64,000 nucleotides of DNA, taken from positions 7,697,246 through 7,761,245 of the forward strand of contig OZ017770.1 of NCBI GenBank assembly GCA_963969345.1, in the 5' to 3' direction. The notes below the pieces were generated by a model. The model saw only the letters and a program-made list of their open reading frames with translations. It ran no database searches and was not told where the DNA came from. This document shows positions 32,573 to 44,011 of the stretch, one piece after another (within the stretch, counting starts at the first letter, position 1; the number at the start of each line of letters is the position of its first letter). The position numbers and the translations under genes are program-made. This stretch comes from Turbatrix aceti. Its lineage: Eukaryota > Nematoda > Chromadorea > Rhabditida > Panagrolaimidae.

Positions 32573-33516
32573 CTAAGTAAGGGTGTGTGGCTGTTGATTC
32601 ATCTGACGTTCACGGAACCATACCGTTTCCTTGTACGCAATCCAAATGTTGTACGCAAAGAGAATTGTGTTTGCCAGAGCGGCAATCTGCACAAAAAAAA
32701 ACCATGTCAATAGTGTGGAACCATAAAAAAGAAAAAAAACGACTTACGACGGAGACAGTGACCGGAGCGTACATGGAGTAGGACGTAAAAGTACACGAAT
32801 CCTCGGCACGGCATAGCTGTTTTCGGTCTATGATTGCTCTGACATTATCTGCTCTAAAAAGGAGTTGTCAAAAGTTGTAATAATAAATAAATATAAAACT
32901 CACGTGGTTGCAGCTTCCAGATTCGACGAGTTCCACCACCAAGTCCAGAAAGTCAGGAACCAGAGAATGGAGAAGAGAATTGTCGCCCCGGTGTCCTAAG
33001 AAAATCTTATTGGGTAAAATATCGAAAGCTGAAATCCAAACTCACGTAGCGCGGAAGTCGGTCATCGCCAGCGTAGGCATCCCAGCGAAAAACGTAGATG
33101 AACATCATGATCAGGGCAAAAGCCATCGTGAGCAGAGACAGGTAGGCATAGAAGTTGCTGGGGTGGCTGCCGTATTCATCGCCAAAAAGAGGGTATGTCG
33201 ACCCGTTGCAGACCTTGATCATGTATTCATCAATGCTGCAAATAACAAAATTCGATGACTCACGGCACTTTTGCTACTAAATTTACCTGATTCCAGCCCA
33301 TTCGGCAGAGTAGTACCGGCTTCCGTTGCAGGATACCTCCAATTCAAACCTATAGCCTTTGAATGAGGTAAAAGAGATTATTGCCATTGGCTGAAACAAA
33401 AAAGAGCCTAAATCAACGAAACAACGTTGAAAAATTCCACTCACCAGTTCAATAACCTTCAGAAAACCTAACGGCACTTTCAGTTGCTCCAAATCCATTT
33501 GCCCGAGTAATGCCAT
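32573..33516 (-). CDS. Synaptophysin/synaptogyrin-family MARVEL membrane protein
   Basis: Four-TM vesicle protein, 225 aa. Exons 33445..33516, 33287..33390, 33046..33235, 32904..32995, 32748..32853 and 32573..32686; all phases close. The start MALLGQMDLEQLKVPLGFLK matches the synaptophysin N-terminus, where PLGFVKVLQ leads into TM1. Loop 1 carries the paired Cys and a glycosylation site (ELEVSCNGSRYYSAEW, YMIKVCNGSTYPLFGDEYGS). TM2 is YLSLLTMAFALIMMFIYVF, TM3 ATILFSILWFLTFWTWWW, loop 2 has KQLCRAEDSCTF, and TM4 ends in FAYNIWIAYKETVWF, comparable to NLWFVFKETGW in vertebrate synaptophysin. C. elegans has one clear synaptophysin (sph-1), so this is a plausible orthologue. The cytoplasmic tail is short and lacks the Tyr-rich repeats of the vertebrate protein. 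Confidence 0.85.
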
Positions 33517-34085
33517 AGCTGAGCCTGAAATCAGTCAAAAAGCCGTATAAAAGTACAAAAAAAACAATCGATCGCGAAAGACAAATATGAAAACGTCCGT
33601 TGCGAGGTAAAACAGCGGTGCGTCACAGGTTCTGGCCTTGTGCGCTTTTAGCGGACGAAAAAGACGATGCAGGTGCAGGCGGTGGTTGGCACGTCGTCGG
33701 GGGTAGGAGTTACATGCTGGCTAATAGGCGAGATATGTTTTCAGTTTTCAGAATTATTCTGTCATTCGTGGGAATGATACATTTTCAGGTGTATGCATGG
33801 ACACACGACACAAAAAAAGGCGGCGGTGGCTAGCGTGGTAACGAGCAATGCGCACCGTGTTTGTTGCCCGCTTGCTGGCTGGCCCGCGTGGCCATTGACA
33901 ACCAAAACAAAAACAATCAACCCTCCCTGTCCGCAGCAACCATCACCCAGGCTCTCTGTACCAACGATGACGTTCGCGTTTTTTTCACGTTCTATAAGAG
34001 TCCAGCGGTTTATCATTTGACAAGGAAAAACACGCAATGAACAGTCAGTCACATATCTAGTATAAAGAAAACCTCAGGAAAAGAC
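33517..34085. other. Intergenic
   Basis: About 570 bp upstream of the synaptophysin gene and downstream of the Rieske gene on the same strand. Open frames at 33600-34052 overlap on both strands and show no recognisable protein. Probably promoter and 3' UTR sequence. Confidence 0.5.
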
Positions 34086-34822
34086 CTAGTTAGAGCCAAT
34101 GACAACGACATCATCCTTGAAACTGTAAGCCGGGACGTGCAAGTTGAGTGGCGCGGGGCCTTTGCGGATGCGGCCGGATCCATCGTAATGGGAGCCGTGG
34201 CAGGGGCAGTAGTAGCCACCGAAGTCACCGGCATTGGCGATGGGGACGCAGCCAAGATGGGTGCAGACACCGATAACGATGGACCACTCGTCCTTCTGGA
34301 CGCGCGACTCGTCGGGTTCGGGATGACGGAGGTCCGCGAGGTTGACGGACTGCTCGCGCTTGATCTCGGCAGCCGTGCGGTGTTTGACGAAGACTGGCTT
34401 GCCACGCCACTCGTAGGTCTTGGTCTGGCCTTCGGGAACGTCGGCGAGCTTGATTTCGATGGCAGCAAGAGCACGCTGATCGGCAGCCATGGCTTTGTAC
34501 GACACAAGCGTCTGAACAACTTCCTTGGCAGCGAAGAGTGTCAGAGTACCGCCAACACCGTAGACAACGCCGCTGGGAATGGCGCGACGATCGTCTTCCG
34601 TGTCACGGGCTGGAACGGTGGTTTCCTTGGTTGCATCGTGGCGATAGCCGTCAAAGTTGGGAAACTGGACATCCGTATGGGCAGCACGAGTCGACCCGGC
34701 CTGAATATCGAATGCGAGTTTGTATAAAACAAAGCTGAAGAAAAACTCACGGCCACAGCCAGATATTCGCCAGCGATCAGCCTAGTTTTGCCAGTCAGAG
34801 CCTGAGCAAAGCGAAGCGCCAT
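34086..34822 (-). CDS. isp-1: Rieske iron-sulfur protein of mitochondrial complex III
   Basis: Carries the 2Fe-2S cluster that takes electrons from ubiquinol and passes them to cytochrome c1. Exons 34751..34822 and 34086..34700 with a 50-nt intron; 228 aa. The N-terminal MALRFAQALTGKTRLIAGEY is a basic mitochondrial presequence. A hydrophobic tether (PSGVVYGVGGTLTLFAAKEV) is followed by the hinge KAMAADQRALAAIEIKLADV. The cluster ligands are intact in VCTHLGCVPIANAG and YYCPCHGSHYDGSGRIRKGP: two Cys and two His plus the disulfide Cys pair. It ends in VPAYSFKDDVVVIGSN, as in animal UQCRFS1. GC-rich, biased codons distinguish it from its neighbours, consistent with strong expression. Confidence 0.97.
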
Positions 34823-35248
34823 CTCGAATGCTAAAAACCAAGCGTAATTATCTGAGATATAATAGAAAAAAACACGTGAAAAGCGAAAACGTTTGTCCAA
34901 AGAACAAAGCAAAAAACGATTCACAACTGATAGAATTTATCGTGGCGAGACGATTGCAGCGCACGCCAGAAAATTTTCACACTCACTTCATGCATTTTTT
35001 TGTCTCGAGTTAAAGTCATTTGGCAAATGTTACAGCGCTAACATTTGCATCCAGCGTATTTTATATATTTTTTTTATTATTTTTATTGCTTAGGGCTATC
35101 CATGCATTAATTTCAAGCTGCACGCTTTCAGATCAAGGGTAATTTTCCTGGAGTGCCACCCGGCGTTGATATTAAGTACCTTTCTTTTTTCAAGATGGTA
35201 ATTAAACTTTTTTTAGCATAATCACATTTTTTATTGATTATTTTTTAG
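34823..35248. other. Intergenic between divergent genes
   Basis: About 425 bp. A possible non-coding 5' exon of the following gene lies at about 35131-35180, after a TTTCAG acceptor (ATCAAGGGTAATTTTCCTGG), but no start codon belongs to it. Both promoters should lie here. Confidence 0.4.
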
Positions 35249-36726
35249 ATGCCCAGATCGCGCCGTGGTTTTCAAGGTTCGGGGGGAAATAGTGGAGGCC
35301 AGGAAAGAGTCAGGACGCATCTCCTTTTCTCATCCGCACCGGAACATCACACAGCCAAGCGAAAGCGTCGACCCCACAGTACGTACTCACTATTTGCTTT
35401 TGTTTTTGCTTTTTACTATTTATCGTGTATGCATATTACCTCTCGGCATTGATTTCAGATAAGTTTCATCAAATGATGCACAAGAAGGATGAAATGATTC
35501 AGACCGGTCCCGATGAGCTAGATCCCGTGCAATGGACTGGTAATCAGCGTGTTTTGCACTTTGGTCCCATGGCGCAGCGCGATCCCTTCTTCTACTACTA
35601 TCCCAAGGGCTGGGATGTGCTTTATCCTGCTCAGTTTGGATTTTTTCCGTATCGTACAAAGTTTGTGCGTTGCACTGTACTTTTAATACGGTTGTATATT
35701 TTTTTCAGCAAATTTCGAGGAAGTTCGACTCTGATTTGTGTATGGGCTTTTGGTGTCTTTTTGCTCCTCGGGGGAACGTTTATGATATACCTTGGATTTT
35801 TTGTCCAGTATGACAAGCCATTCTGGCTCTGGCCATCATGGACCGATTCTACCACGACCATTTTTCCGCCACCTATCCAAATAGCGGGACCAATTATATT
35901 CGGAATTGGTGCCATACTGGTGTTTATAGGCGTCGTTCTTGCCCTATGCACGTCCCAGGTGCCTTTTTTTTTAATTACACATCATCACGACGTAATTAAC
36001 GCACAATATATTTTTTTGTAGTTTCTTAACGAAAAACTAAGGCATTATCATCACCGCGGGCAACCGGCAAGCGTGACTGTGTATACCACGCACACTCAGG
36101 TATGCAATATAATACATACATGCAGTTGCATATTGTGTTAATCTCTTAAAAATTGCAGCAACCACGCGCTGTCTACGTTCCTGATCCATATCAGCCCCTG
36201 CCACCACCTGCTTATCCCGTGCTGAAAAATAAGTACGCTGTTGGCACAGTCGTTGACCCCCAGTCGGAGAAAAAGCTATACCCACCCGTGTATGTGCTTA
36301 TCACTTCCTTTACGATTTCGTGCGTGCCTCATTTTTGCTTTGTAGTGTTCCCGGCTACTCCACTCTGTCGCTCCACAGTCGTGCTCGAAGCGTTTTTGTT
36401 GGTAGTCCTTACAACACGCTTCAAACAGCCGCTGTGTCAAAGTATGTTTCAGTTTACGTAGAAAAAAAATTCAATCACCGCAGAGTGTTTGTTTTTTGTA
36501 CTTTTCACTGCTGCTTTTTTATAGAATGCCGCTTGGAATGCCAAATCAGGAGGAAAAGCTTGCTACCACATTTACAAATTATCGCGCGGGATCTGCTATT
36601 GTGGGCGATGAGAGTCGTCGGCATTCTTCCATTTCGTCTATTAACGCTTCACAGAGACGTGCCAAATCTCTCGGTGCTCATCTCCAGTCACGTCATCGTC
36701 GCCGCCAGGATTTCTCATACGAATAA
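35249..36726 (+). CDS. Two-transmembrane protein with long polar tail
   Basis: Seven exons: 35249..35378, 35459..35660, 35709..35958, 36022..36099, 36159..36289, 36346..36441 and 36525..36726; 362 aa, all phases close. The N-terminus (about 115 residues) is polar and basic, with GWDVLYPAQFGFFPYRTK before the membrane. TM1 is LICVWAFGVFLLLGGTFMIY. A short loop with WLWPSWTDSTTTIFPPP leads to TM2, AGPIIFGIGAILVFIGVVLA, followed by a Cys and a cytosolic tail of about 165 residues that is rich in Tyr/Pro (YVPDPYQPLPPPAYP) and then Ser/Arg (ESRRHSSISSINASQRR). The PxxxGPIIFGIG pattern recalls TMEM200-type two-TM proteins, but this is only a resemblance. The PPPAY segment could bind WW domains. It lies 265 bp upstream of the first MAP kinase on the same strand. 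Confidence 0.82.
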
Positions 36727-36990
36727 CTAACCAGCCAGTCTTTCCAGTTGTCTCTCGTGCCTTTTCTTGCCTTTTGTTCTTTACCCAGACAGTGCCATTT
36801 GCATGCCCAGTGCCGTATAATTTGCTTTAACCTTCTCACAGGAATTTGTTCTAACAGAGTTTATAAAGCCCAGAAAATGATGACTCATGACTTTGCTGGT
36901 CAGTCAGTTGGTTGCCTGCCAATCCCACTATTTAAAATACATATTTTTGATCAACTGTGAACATTTTTACTCTTAAAATTTTATTTAGTG

Positions 36991-38403
36991 ATGTCAAATG
37001 ATATTCCAAATGACTTTTATTGTGATACCAAATCAACAATCAGATTTGTCGTTCCCAATCGATTTCAACTCAAGGAATACTTGGGCAGTGGAGCCAATGG
37101 CGACGTCGTGTAAGTTGCATCGATTGTTTTTTTCCGTGGCGTTCGTTATGTAAGATTTTCTTTACAGCCGTGCTGTGGCCCGGAGCAACAATGCAGACGA
37201 AGTAGGAGTCACGATTAAAAAGCTGTATTATCCCTTTGACCCAGATTGTCCTGCCCGGTCGCAGAGACTTTATCGTGAACTCAAACTTCTTCAGTCCCTA
37301 AATCATGACAATGTTGTAAAATTTGTTTCTGCTTACACGCCCGACACTTCCTTCGAAACCTTCAATAATGTGTAAGAACTTTCAATTAATTTTAATTTGT
37401 TAACAATTTTTTTATCGTTTAGCTATATCGTTACCAAGTACGCAGGTTTAAATTTAAAATACATAATTCAAAATGGCAGCAACATTGTGAATAATGATCA
37501 TAGACGACATATTATCTACCAGATCCTAGCGGGCCTCAAATACCTTCACTCAGCCGATGTCATTCACCGTGACCTCAAGCCATCCAACATTGCCGTTGAC
37601 GTGTCGTCAGTGAGCGTGAGAATTCTTGACTTTGGATTGGCTCGTGCAGTTACCAACACCAAAGGCATGACTGCCTATGTTATGAGCAGATTTTATCGAA
37701 GTCCGGAAGTTATGTACTGGGAGAGAACGAGCTACAATGCGAAAGTTGATATGTGGTCTGTCGGTTGTATTCTAGCCGAACTCTACACTCACACGGTGCT
37801 CTTTCGCGGTGCTGATAGTAAGGCTTTACACTCTTTTTTTTATGCGTGTCAAAAAAAAACAATTTCAGACGTTGAACAATTTAAATTTTTTATACAGTTT
37901 TGCGGGCCGATGGGCGAAGATCTCATGGCTAGGATAGAACAATATTCAAAGCCCACCGCTGATTTTATCAGATACGAATGTCGCGATATCCAGAACAAGC
38001 GTGACGAATACATCAATAATTTTCGACGCAGTGGTATGGAAGCGAGCGCTATTCATCTTCTTGAAAATTTAATTGTCATGGACCCAGAAAAAAGGTATGC
38101 TATTTAAAAATAACCATTTTTAAATTCATATTTTTTGCAGATTCTCAGTACAAGAAGCACTCGAACATGAGTATTTTAATGGAGAGCATGACGATCGCTT
38201 CGAGCCAACATATACCGGCGAAAAAATTACCACTGGTCTTGAAAATGGCGATTACAAAAGTAGGATTATTTTAGCCTTTAAAATTTTAACAAAAAAAAGT
38301 TTATGAGTGTTTGTTTTAACCATGCCTGACTTTTACAGCCGCCGTATGGAATGAGTTGCAACAAATTCAACAGAATGAATCAATTCATTTCTGCGCATAT
38401 TGA
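36991..38403 (+). CDS. Divergent p38-like MAP kinase with TAY activation motif
   Basis: Six exons: 36991..37109, 37168..37371, 37423..37817, 37869..38094, 38141..38259 and 38339..38403; 375 aa, all phases close. Kinase motifs present: Gly loop LGSGANGDVV, catalytic Lys in [49 protein letters not shown] replaced by SPE in RFYRSPEVMYW, and MWSVGCILAEL. The activation segment reads KGMTAYVMSRFYRS, so the dual-phosphorylation motif is T-A-Y, not TGY (p38), TPY (JNK) or TEY (ERK). The C-lobe ends FEPTYTGEKITTGLENG and a short tail. The catalytic residues are intact, so it should be active. It most resembles p38 but is clearly more divergent than its downstream neighbour. TTTAG precedes the ATG by two bases, consistent with trans-splicing in an operon. 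Confidence 0.92.
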
Positions 38404-38828
38404 TCTGCTCAAAGTCGAGCGTACCTGACAACCTTCTAAATATGACGTGCTTTCCTTCTTCTCTTTGCAATGAAAATGCATTGTTGGCATCTCATGTATT
38501 GAAAATGATTTTTTATCGTTTTAACTTTATTGATTTCGCGTGCATTGATACAACTCACGAGATACTGCTAACATTGTTCTTTGCGTTTTTTTACCTTTTT
38601 TGTTGCATAAAAAGGGATTTTCTTGTTGCATCTTGAAACCGAGAGAAAAGGGTTGATAACCGTGAAATATATTTTTGGCCCTATCAATTCCGTGCTTTTC
38701 ATTTTGTTCAAGTTTATTGAACTTTTACCCTGCAGATTACATAATTCCCATTTTTTGTTGCCGTGTATGGATTTTTTTCTTTTGTTTGTTCTTCTTATAA
38801 ATTATTCGTGAATTTTAGGTTGAGAACC

Positions 38829-40097
38829 ATGAGTTCGGAAGGCCGGGAACCCATTAAGCCTGGTTACTGTACCGTTGAGTTGAACAAAACAGTATGGATA
38901 GTACCTGAATACTATCAGAATCTCACACCTGTTGGTACTGGTGCATACGGTACTGTCTGGTAAGCTTGTTGTATCCTGTATGTTTAAAAAAAAATTATTT
39001 TGTTCTACAGCGCTGCAGAATGCACGCTTACAAACGAGAAAGTTGCAATCAAAAAGTTCACTCGTCCTTTCCAAAGTCCAATTCACGCCAAGCGAACGCA
39101 TCGGGAACTTCGGCTACTCCGACTCATGCAACACGAAAATGTCATCGACCTGTACGACGTCTTCACACCGGATTCGTCCGCTGAAAAGCTCAATGATGTC
39201 TACTTTGTATCAATCCTTATGGGCGCCGATCTGTCCAACATCCTGAAAATTCAACGTCTTAGTGATGATCATATTCAATTTCTAGTCTATCAAATATTAC
39301 GAGCTTTGAAATACATCCATTCTGCTGGCATTATTCATCGTGATCTCAAGCCTTCAAATATTGCTGTCAACGAAGACTGTGAGCTTAAAATTTTGGATTT
39401 TGGACTTGCTCGTCACACTGTCCAGGAAATGACCGGCTACGTAGCCACTCGTTGGTATCGAGCACCTGAAATCATGCTCAACTGGATGCACTATACACAG
39501 ACGGTCGATATTTGGTCTGTCGGGTGCATCATGGCAGAACTCATTACCGGGCGTACACTTTTTCCGGGGGCTGATCGTAAGTTGCCATTACCGTGCTTAT
39601 TTTTTTAGTTTCACCTGATTTTAGATCTTGACCAACTTACTCGCATTATGAACGTCTGTGGGACTCCAAATGAAGAATTTCTGTCTAAGATTTCGTCAGA
39701 AGAAGCCCGAAACTACATCCGCAACATGAATAAACTCGATCGGAAAAATTTTAGAATGTTTTTCTCAACAGCGTCTCCGGATGCGGTCGACTTTTTGGAA
39801 AAAACGCTCAACTTGGATCCGGATTATCGGTATGATTATTTTTTTTTCAAAACGCCCGAATAATGCAACCGTGCTTATTTTAGACCAACGGCGGCCCAGG
39901 CCATGGAACACCCCTACTTCACCCAGTATCATGACCCGAACGACGAGCCAACATCCGAGCCCATAGATGTCGACATCGATGGAGACTACAACGTTGATCA
40001 GTGGCGCGGCATGATTTGGCAGGAAATCCAGGATTACCAGTCAAAAGGAGAAAGCAAGGTTGCTCCATTTTTGCATCAATTTACCAACTCGGCTTGA
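38829..40097 (+). CDS. pmk-1/pmk-2-like: p38 MAP kinase
   Basis: Stress- and immunity-activated kinase. Exons 38829..38959, 39011..39576, 39625..39829 and 39884..40097 give 371 aa. Canonical features: [13 protein letters not shown], catalytic Lys in [79 protein letters not shown] with the TGY motif, [10 protein letters not shown], and [20 protein letters not shown]. The p38 C-terminal common-docking region ([16 protein letters not shown]) is present and is followed by [13 protein letters not shown]. It starts 425 bp after the stop of the TAY kinase on the same strand. A TTTTAG acceptor lies 12 bases before the ATG. The tandem, same-strand arrangement resembles the C. elegans pmk operon. Which of pmk-1 or pmk-2 it matches cannot be decided by eye. 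Confidence 0.95.
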
Positions 40098-40683
40098 TGC
40101 CTGCGATTTGTTATTTTTAAGACTTTTTGTTACTTCCAGTTGTTTTTTACTTATATTTTCGTTCTTTGCACCACAGACAAAATTTTAAAAAAATTCAGTA
40201 TTTTTGCTGCGTTTGGCAAATTCGAAAATATTTGTAAAACGTCATATCCAACAGTTCAATTATTTTGGAATGCACACGTTTGAAATATAAATTTAAAAAA
40301 ATTTACTGGAACTAAAATAGTCTTTCTAAAATACTTGTTTTCGTTTATTCGACTAGCATCTCTTCACTTTTATTACTTTGGTCATATTACACATGAACTT
40401 TTACACTTTTAACTTAGAATGTCATTTTTTCCTAAGTCACAACAATTGAGTGTTTTTCAATCAGCAAAAAGTAAAAGAAATAAATAAATAGATTGATAGC
40501 CGACGAATGGTGACATGTGTCAATGCTTTTATAATCCTTTGGTATTTTATTTTTATACTTTTGTTTGTTAACCGTTTTTGAATTACGTTAATTCGTGGAG
40601 ACCGGGATTTTCTTCATGCAAGTGTTATTTTGTTTATTATGATACAATTTATTTACGCAAGCAAAAAAAAAGAAGCACAAGAA

Positions 40684-42913
40684 TTAGTACAGTTCGTTGA
40701 CTTGAATGTTACCGCTGCAATAAACACGAAGCAAGAAATCAGCTTCATCGTTGGGATCAAAAGTGGACGGAACAATGACGTAGTTGCCTTCTGGAAGTCG
40801 AATACGGGTTGTGACTTCGCGGAGATTGATGAATGCTGGATTCTTTGCAACCGAGCGTGCAGTGTCAAAGAAAGCACGATCGAGTTTTCCACGAACGATA
40901 TTGGGCACGGAATAAACGACAAAACCGATTGGCAGAGAATCGAGGCCTTCAGGACGAAGTTCGCGACGATACTTTTGCAGCACGGCAATAATGACAGTTG
41001 CTTTGCCGTCAGCGTCGGTAGCGTTGCCGGCGATGGTAAACGACGTTCCGTACTGTGGATTGTTAGGGAAAGAATCTGAAAAAAAATTTCATTGTTCAAG
41101 AAAAAAAAATTATTTAAAATCTTACAGGCGTTGTTGCGACATCCGCCAGCAGTGCCCCTGGCAACGCTCCATTGACCATTTATGGCAGCATTTGTCCAGT
41201 GTTTTTCATCGAGAACATTTCGGACTCCGGTCATCTGGGCAATTTCGTCCATGATTTCCGGTCCGAGATTGCAGTTGTCGACTTCTTCAAAGTTTTCATA
41301 AAAGTCATCAAATGACATCCAAAATTCTCCATCCTTGCGCTGCTGGAACTGAAGTTGTTGTTGAGTGCTGCGATCAACCGTGTCCCACTGCGCAGAGTCG
41401 TCACTCCAGGCACCATTCCACTCCTGCTCACCCCAAGGGTTTCTGAGACGAAGCAGCACGGTGCTTCCGTAAGCCGTCTGAACCGTTTGCACGGCAGTGA
41501 TGCTGTACGCGTGACCGCGAACAAGGCCATTATCCAGTCTGGCTTCATAAGCCCCGGGATCTGGCTCAATACTGGCTCCAAAGAGGGAACCCATCTGGAA
41601 TCCTCTCACCAAAATGGCAAGCAGGTGTTCTTTCGGGACATCTTTAAGCGTAAAGTATTCGATTAGACCGCCGGTGAAGTCCTCCAGGGCTTCTGCTGTC
41701 GAGCCTCCCTTCAACGCTTCGTAGCTGCCGTAGAGCTTGGCGTAAGCTTTTTCAATAAGAGCGCTCCAAAACTCATTCTTGTGCTCCGAGTGCATATAGA
41801 TCAGTTCTCCGTTTACGGTTGGCAGTCGATCGTCGATAACGACGTCAACCCACTCGCCATATCGCCAGAATTGAAAATGAAAGATGCCAGCGTAGTTCTC
41901 GACAAAGCTCTGGTCTGGAGGAACGACTCGGTGGAAAAGTTCGTCGTGCAGCGTAAGATTCGCGGCAGCGGCCAGGAACCAACAGTCTCCAAGCTCGCCT
42001 TGCACAACATCGAAACGGCTTTGCTCCCCAATCAGAAGTCGAGGATTTTCGATGATTTCCTGTAACAAAAAAAAATTTTAAAAAATTTGTAAAAATTGAA
42101 ACATACACCGGGGCGTTTCCATTCAATTCTATGACGAGGCCTTTCGCTGTAGTACAAGCTACTGGCTTGCGCGGGAAATTCAGGGTCTTCAAAGAGAACA
42201 CGTTCACGTAAGCAACGCTCACGTTCAGCAGCAAAATCAAGATTGAAATTCGGAACGCCAGGTTTTGGTGAAACAAAAGGTTTGACCTTTCGCTTAAATT
42301 TTCCACTGATCAGATTCTCAAGCATGAGTTTGCCAATGTCGCTGAGATTGTTATTGTGCCCGCCAAGGTTGAAGAGCACATTTCCAGCAATGGACCCCAG
42401 TAGACGACCGGTTTCAGGATGGACATGGAAAAAGTTGGCCGCTGCACTTCCAATCAGTCCACCGGCAATGCCGCCAATACCGCCACCGGATAGCATGTTG
42501 GAAACGCCACCACCGCCGTCGGTGATATTTTGGATGTGACTGACAATATCCGAAACATGTCCACCGCCAAATCCATCGAGTGCTCCACGAACGACATTTT
42601 CAAAATTAAACGAGGGTCCGATGAGATGATTCTCACCTGTAGAAACCGTATTCAGGTCGTCGTTGTTATCGACGGGAGCAAACCGTGGTTCTCGCTGTTG
42701 GTAGTCTTCGGTGTAGTCGCCAGTGTTCTCCTCGCCGCCATATTGATTGCCGTAGTCTTCGTAGCCGTAGACATCCCCATAATTTTCGTTGTCTGGATTG
42801 TCAACGACGTCTTCGTTGACGTCATTGAACTCTTCTTCGACTTCCTCGACGAATTCATCCAGAGCTTCTTCCACGTCTTCCGCGTACTCGTCGTCATCGT
42901 AGTAATCAGACAT
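40684..42913 (-). CDS. clp-1-like: Atypical calpain, clp-1-like (copy 1)
   Basis: Calcium-dependent cytosolic cysteine protease. Exons 42107..42913, 41126..42059 and 40684..41075 give 710 aa. The N-terminal about 130 residues are very acidic (MSDYYDDDEYAEDVEEALDE). A Gly-rich hydrophobic segment follows (SNMLSGGGIGGIAGGLIGSA and GRLLGSIAGNVLFNLGG), as in C. elegans CLP-1. The CysPc domain has all three catalytic residues: Cys in QGELGDCWFLAAA, His in GLVRGHAYSITAV, Asn in RLRNPWGEQEWNGAWSD. The C-terminal calpain beta-sandwich domain reads AGGCRNNAYSFPNNPQY, then VIIAVLQKYRREL and ends NIQVNELY. No penta-EF-hand domain is present, so it belongs to the non-classical calpains. Part of the duplicated block; a second copy lies at 47952..50181. 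Confidence 0.96.
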
Positions 42914-43512
42914 TTTTAATACTTAAAATGAAGGTAATTAGAAGATAAAACAAGATATTACAAGTACAAACGACAAATTTCGAAATAAAGCGATAAAAAT
43001 AATGCACAGAGCCAAACTCTCGCAAAGCACCTGAGCTGACCATGGAGTCATAGTGACAGGCTCTTGAATATTCTTCCTGTCCTTTTGTGCTATGAGTCAG
43101 ACAGGCTGTGACAATGTTTGTATGTCGCGCGTGCGTTCAAATCGATGCGTGGCGATTTACTTTGAAGGTCGATTTTGTGAACGTGAACATAACGGGAACG
43201 CAACAAACTTCCGTGTAAAAAAATAAATTTCTGAGATCGATGCGATTCGTAAAAAAATATACAGGGCAGAGCAACCAACTGTCTGTGCACTCACCGGGAG
43301 TACGTACACGTGACAAAAAAACGCCCGTTTTCAAATGTTACAAAAAGCGGAACCACATCTTTTTTTCCTCCTCAGAGTGTGTGGCCTGCGACAAATAAAT
43401 GCTTCTTTTCCAGTGTAAACTAACAAAACTGACAAAACTATGGTTTGTATGAGCGTTGTATTTTATGTACATTGAACACAAAAAAAAACTATCAGGAAAT
43501 TTAAACAACGAG
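42914..43512. other. Intergenic, copy 1 (repeated at 50182-50780)
   Basis: About 600 bp between the calpain start and the stop of the small membrane protein, on the same strand. Presumably the calpain promoter. Short frames at 43090-43334 show no recognisable protein. Confidence 0.5.
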
Positions 43513-44011
43513 TTACAATAAAAATTGTGGTGCGTTTACATCGTCATAAAGGTGATTTCCGTATTGTTGTTCAAATTTACTTTGAATAAGCATTCTGTAC
43601 TGTGCTTGAGCCGAATTACGACGAAAGCTCTCTGGTCGCGGTGTTATGGGTCTTTCGATTTCGGTAAGCAGTTCTGAAGCGCCAGCAGAATACGAAAATA
43701 ACGCCTTGTAACAACAGAATGCGCCAACGCCTAAAAATCGCAACAAAAAAGTTTTTTTAAACTGTAATGAATGAAACGTTACCGATGACGACTGCTAAGA
43801 CACAACTGGCGACACAGAGCACAACAACGATAACGACAATACTGGATGTTGAACCATTTTGATAGGAAATGGTTGTCAGAGATTCCAAATTATACACTTC
43901 CATTGACAAGCAAACTTCTAGCAGCCGACTTGTAGAACTGTTTGGAAAAATTGTTGCTGTATATAGATGCAAAAGCAGGTACGGCGAAAATGCCGAGCCT
44001 TTAATCTCCAT
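43513..44011 (-). CDS. Small single-pass membrane protein, unrecognised (copy 1)
   Basis: Exons 43783..44011 and 43513..43730 give 148 aa. The start is [20 protein letters not shown]. There are two possible N-glycosylation sites (NSS and NGS) before a strong TM helix ([20 protein letters not shown] continuing GVGAFCCY), then a basic, Gln-rich tail ([19 protein letters not shown]) ending VNAPQFLL. Predicted N-outside, C-inside, although no cleavable signal peptide is obvious. The Cys residues next to the membrane (FCCYK) could be palmitoylated. No family recognised. Second copy at 50781..51279. Confidence 0.7.

Noticed and set aside
34137..34727. 196-codon plus-strand frame over the Rieske gene
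   Set aside because: Antisense shadow caused by GC-rich codon bias; the minus strand encodes the complete iron-sulfur protein.
40630..41079. 149-codon plus-strand frame over the calpain C-terminus (also at 47898-48347)
   Set aside because: Antisense of the calpain domain III exon; no recognisable product.
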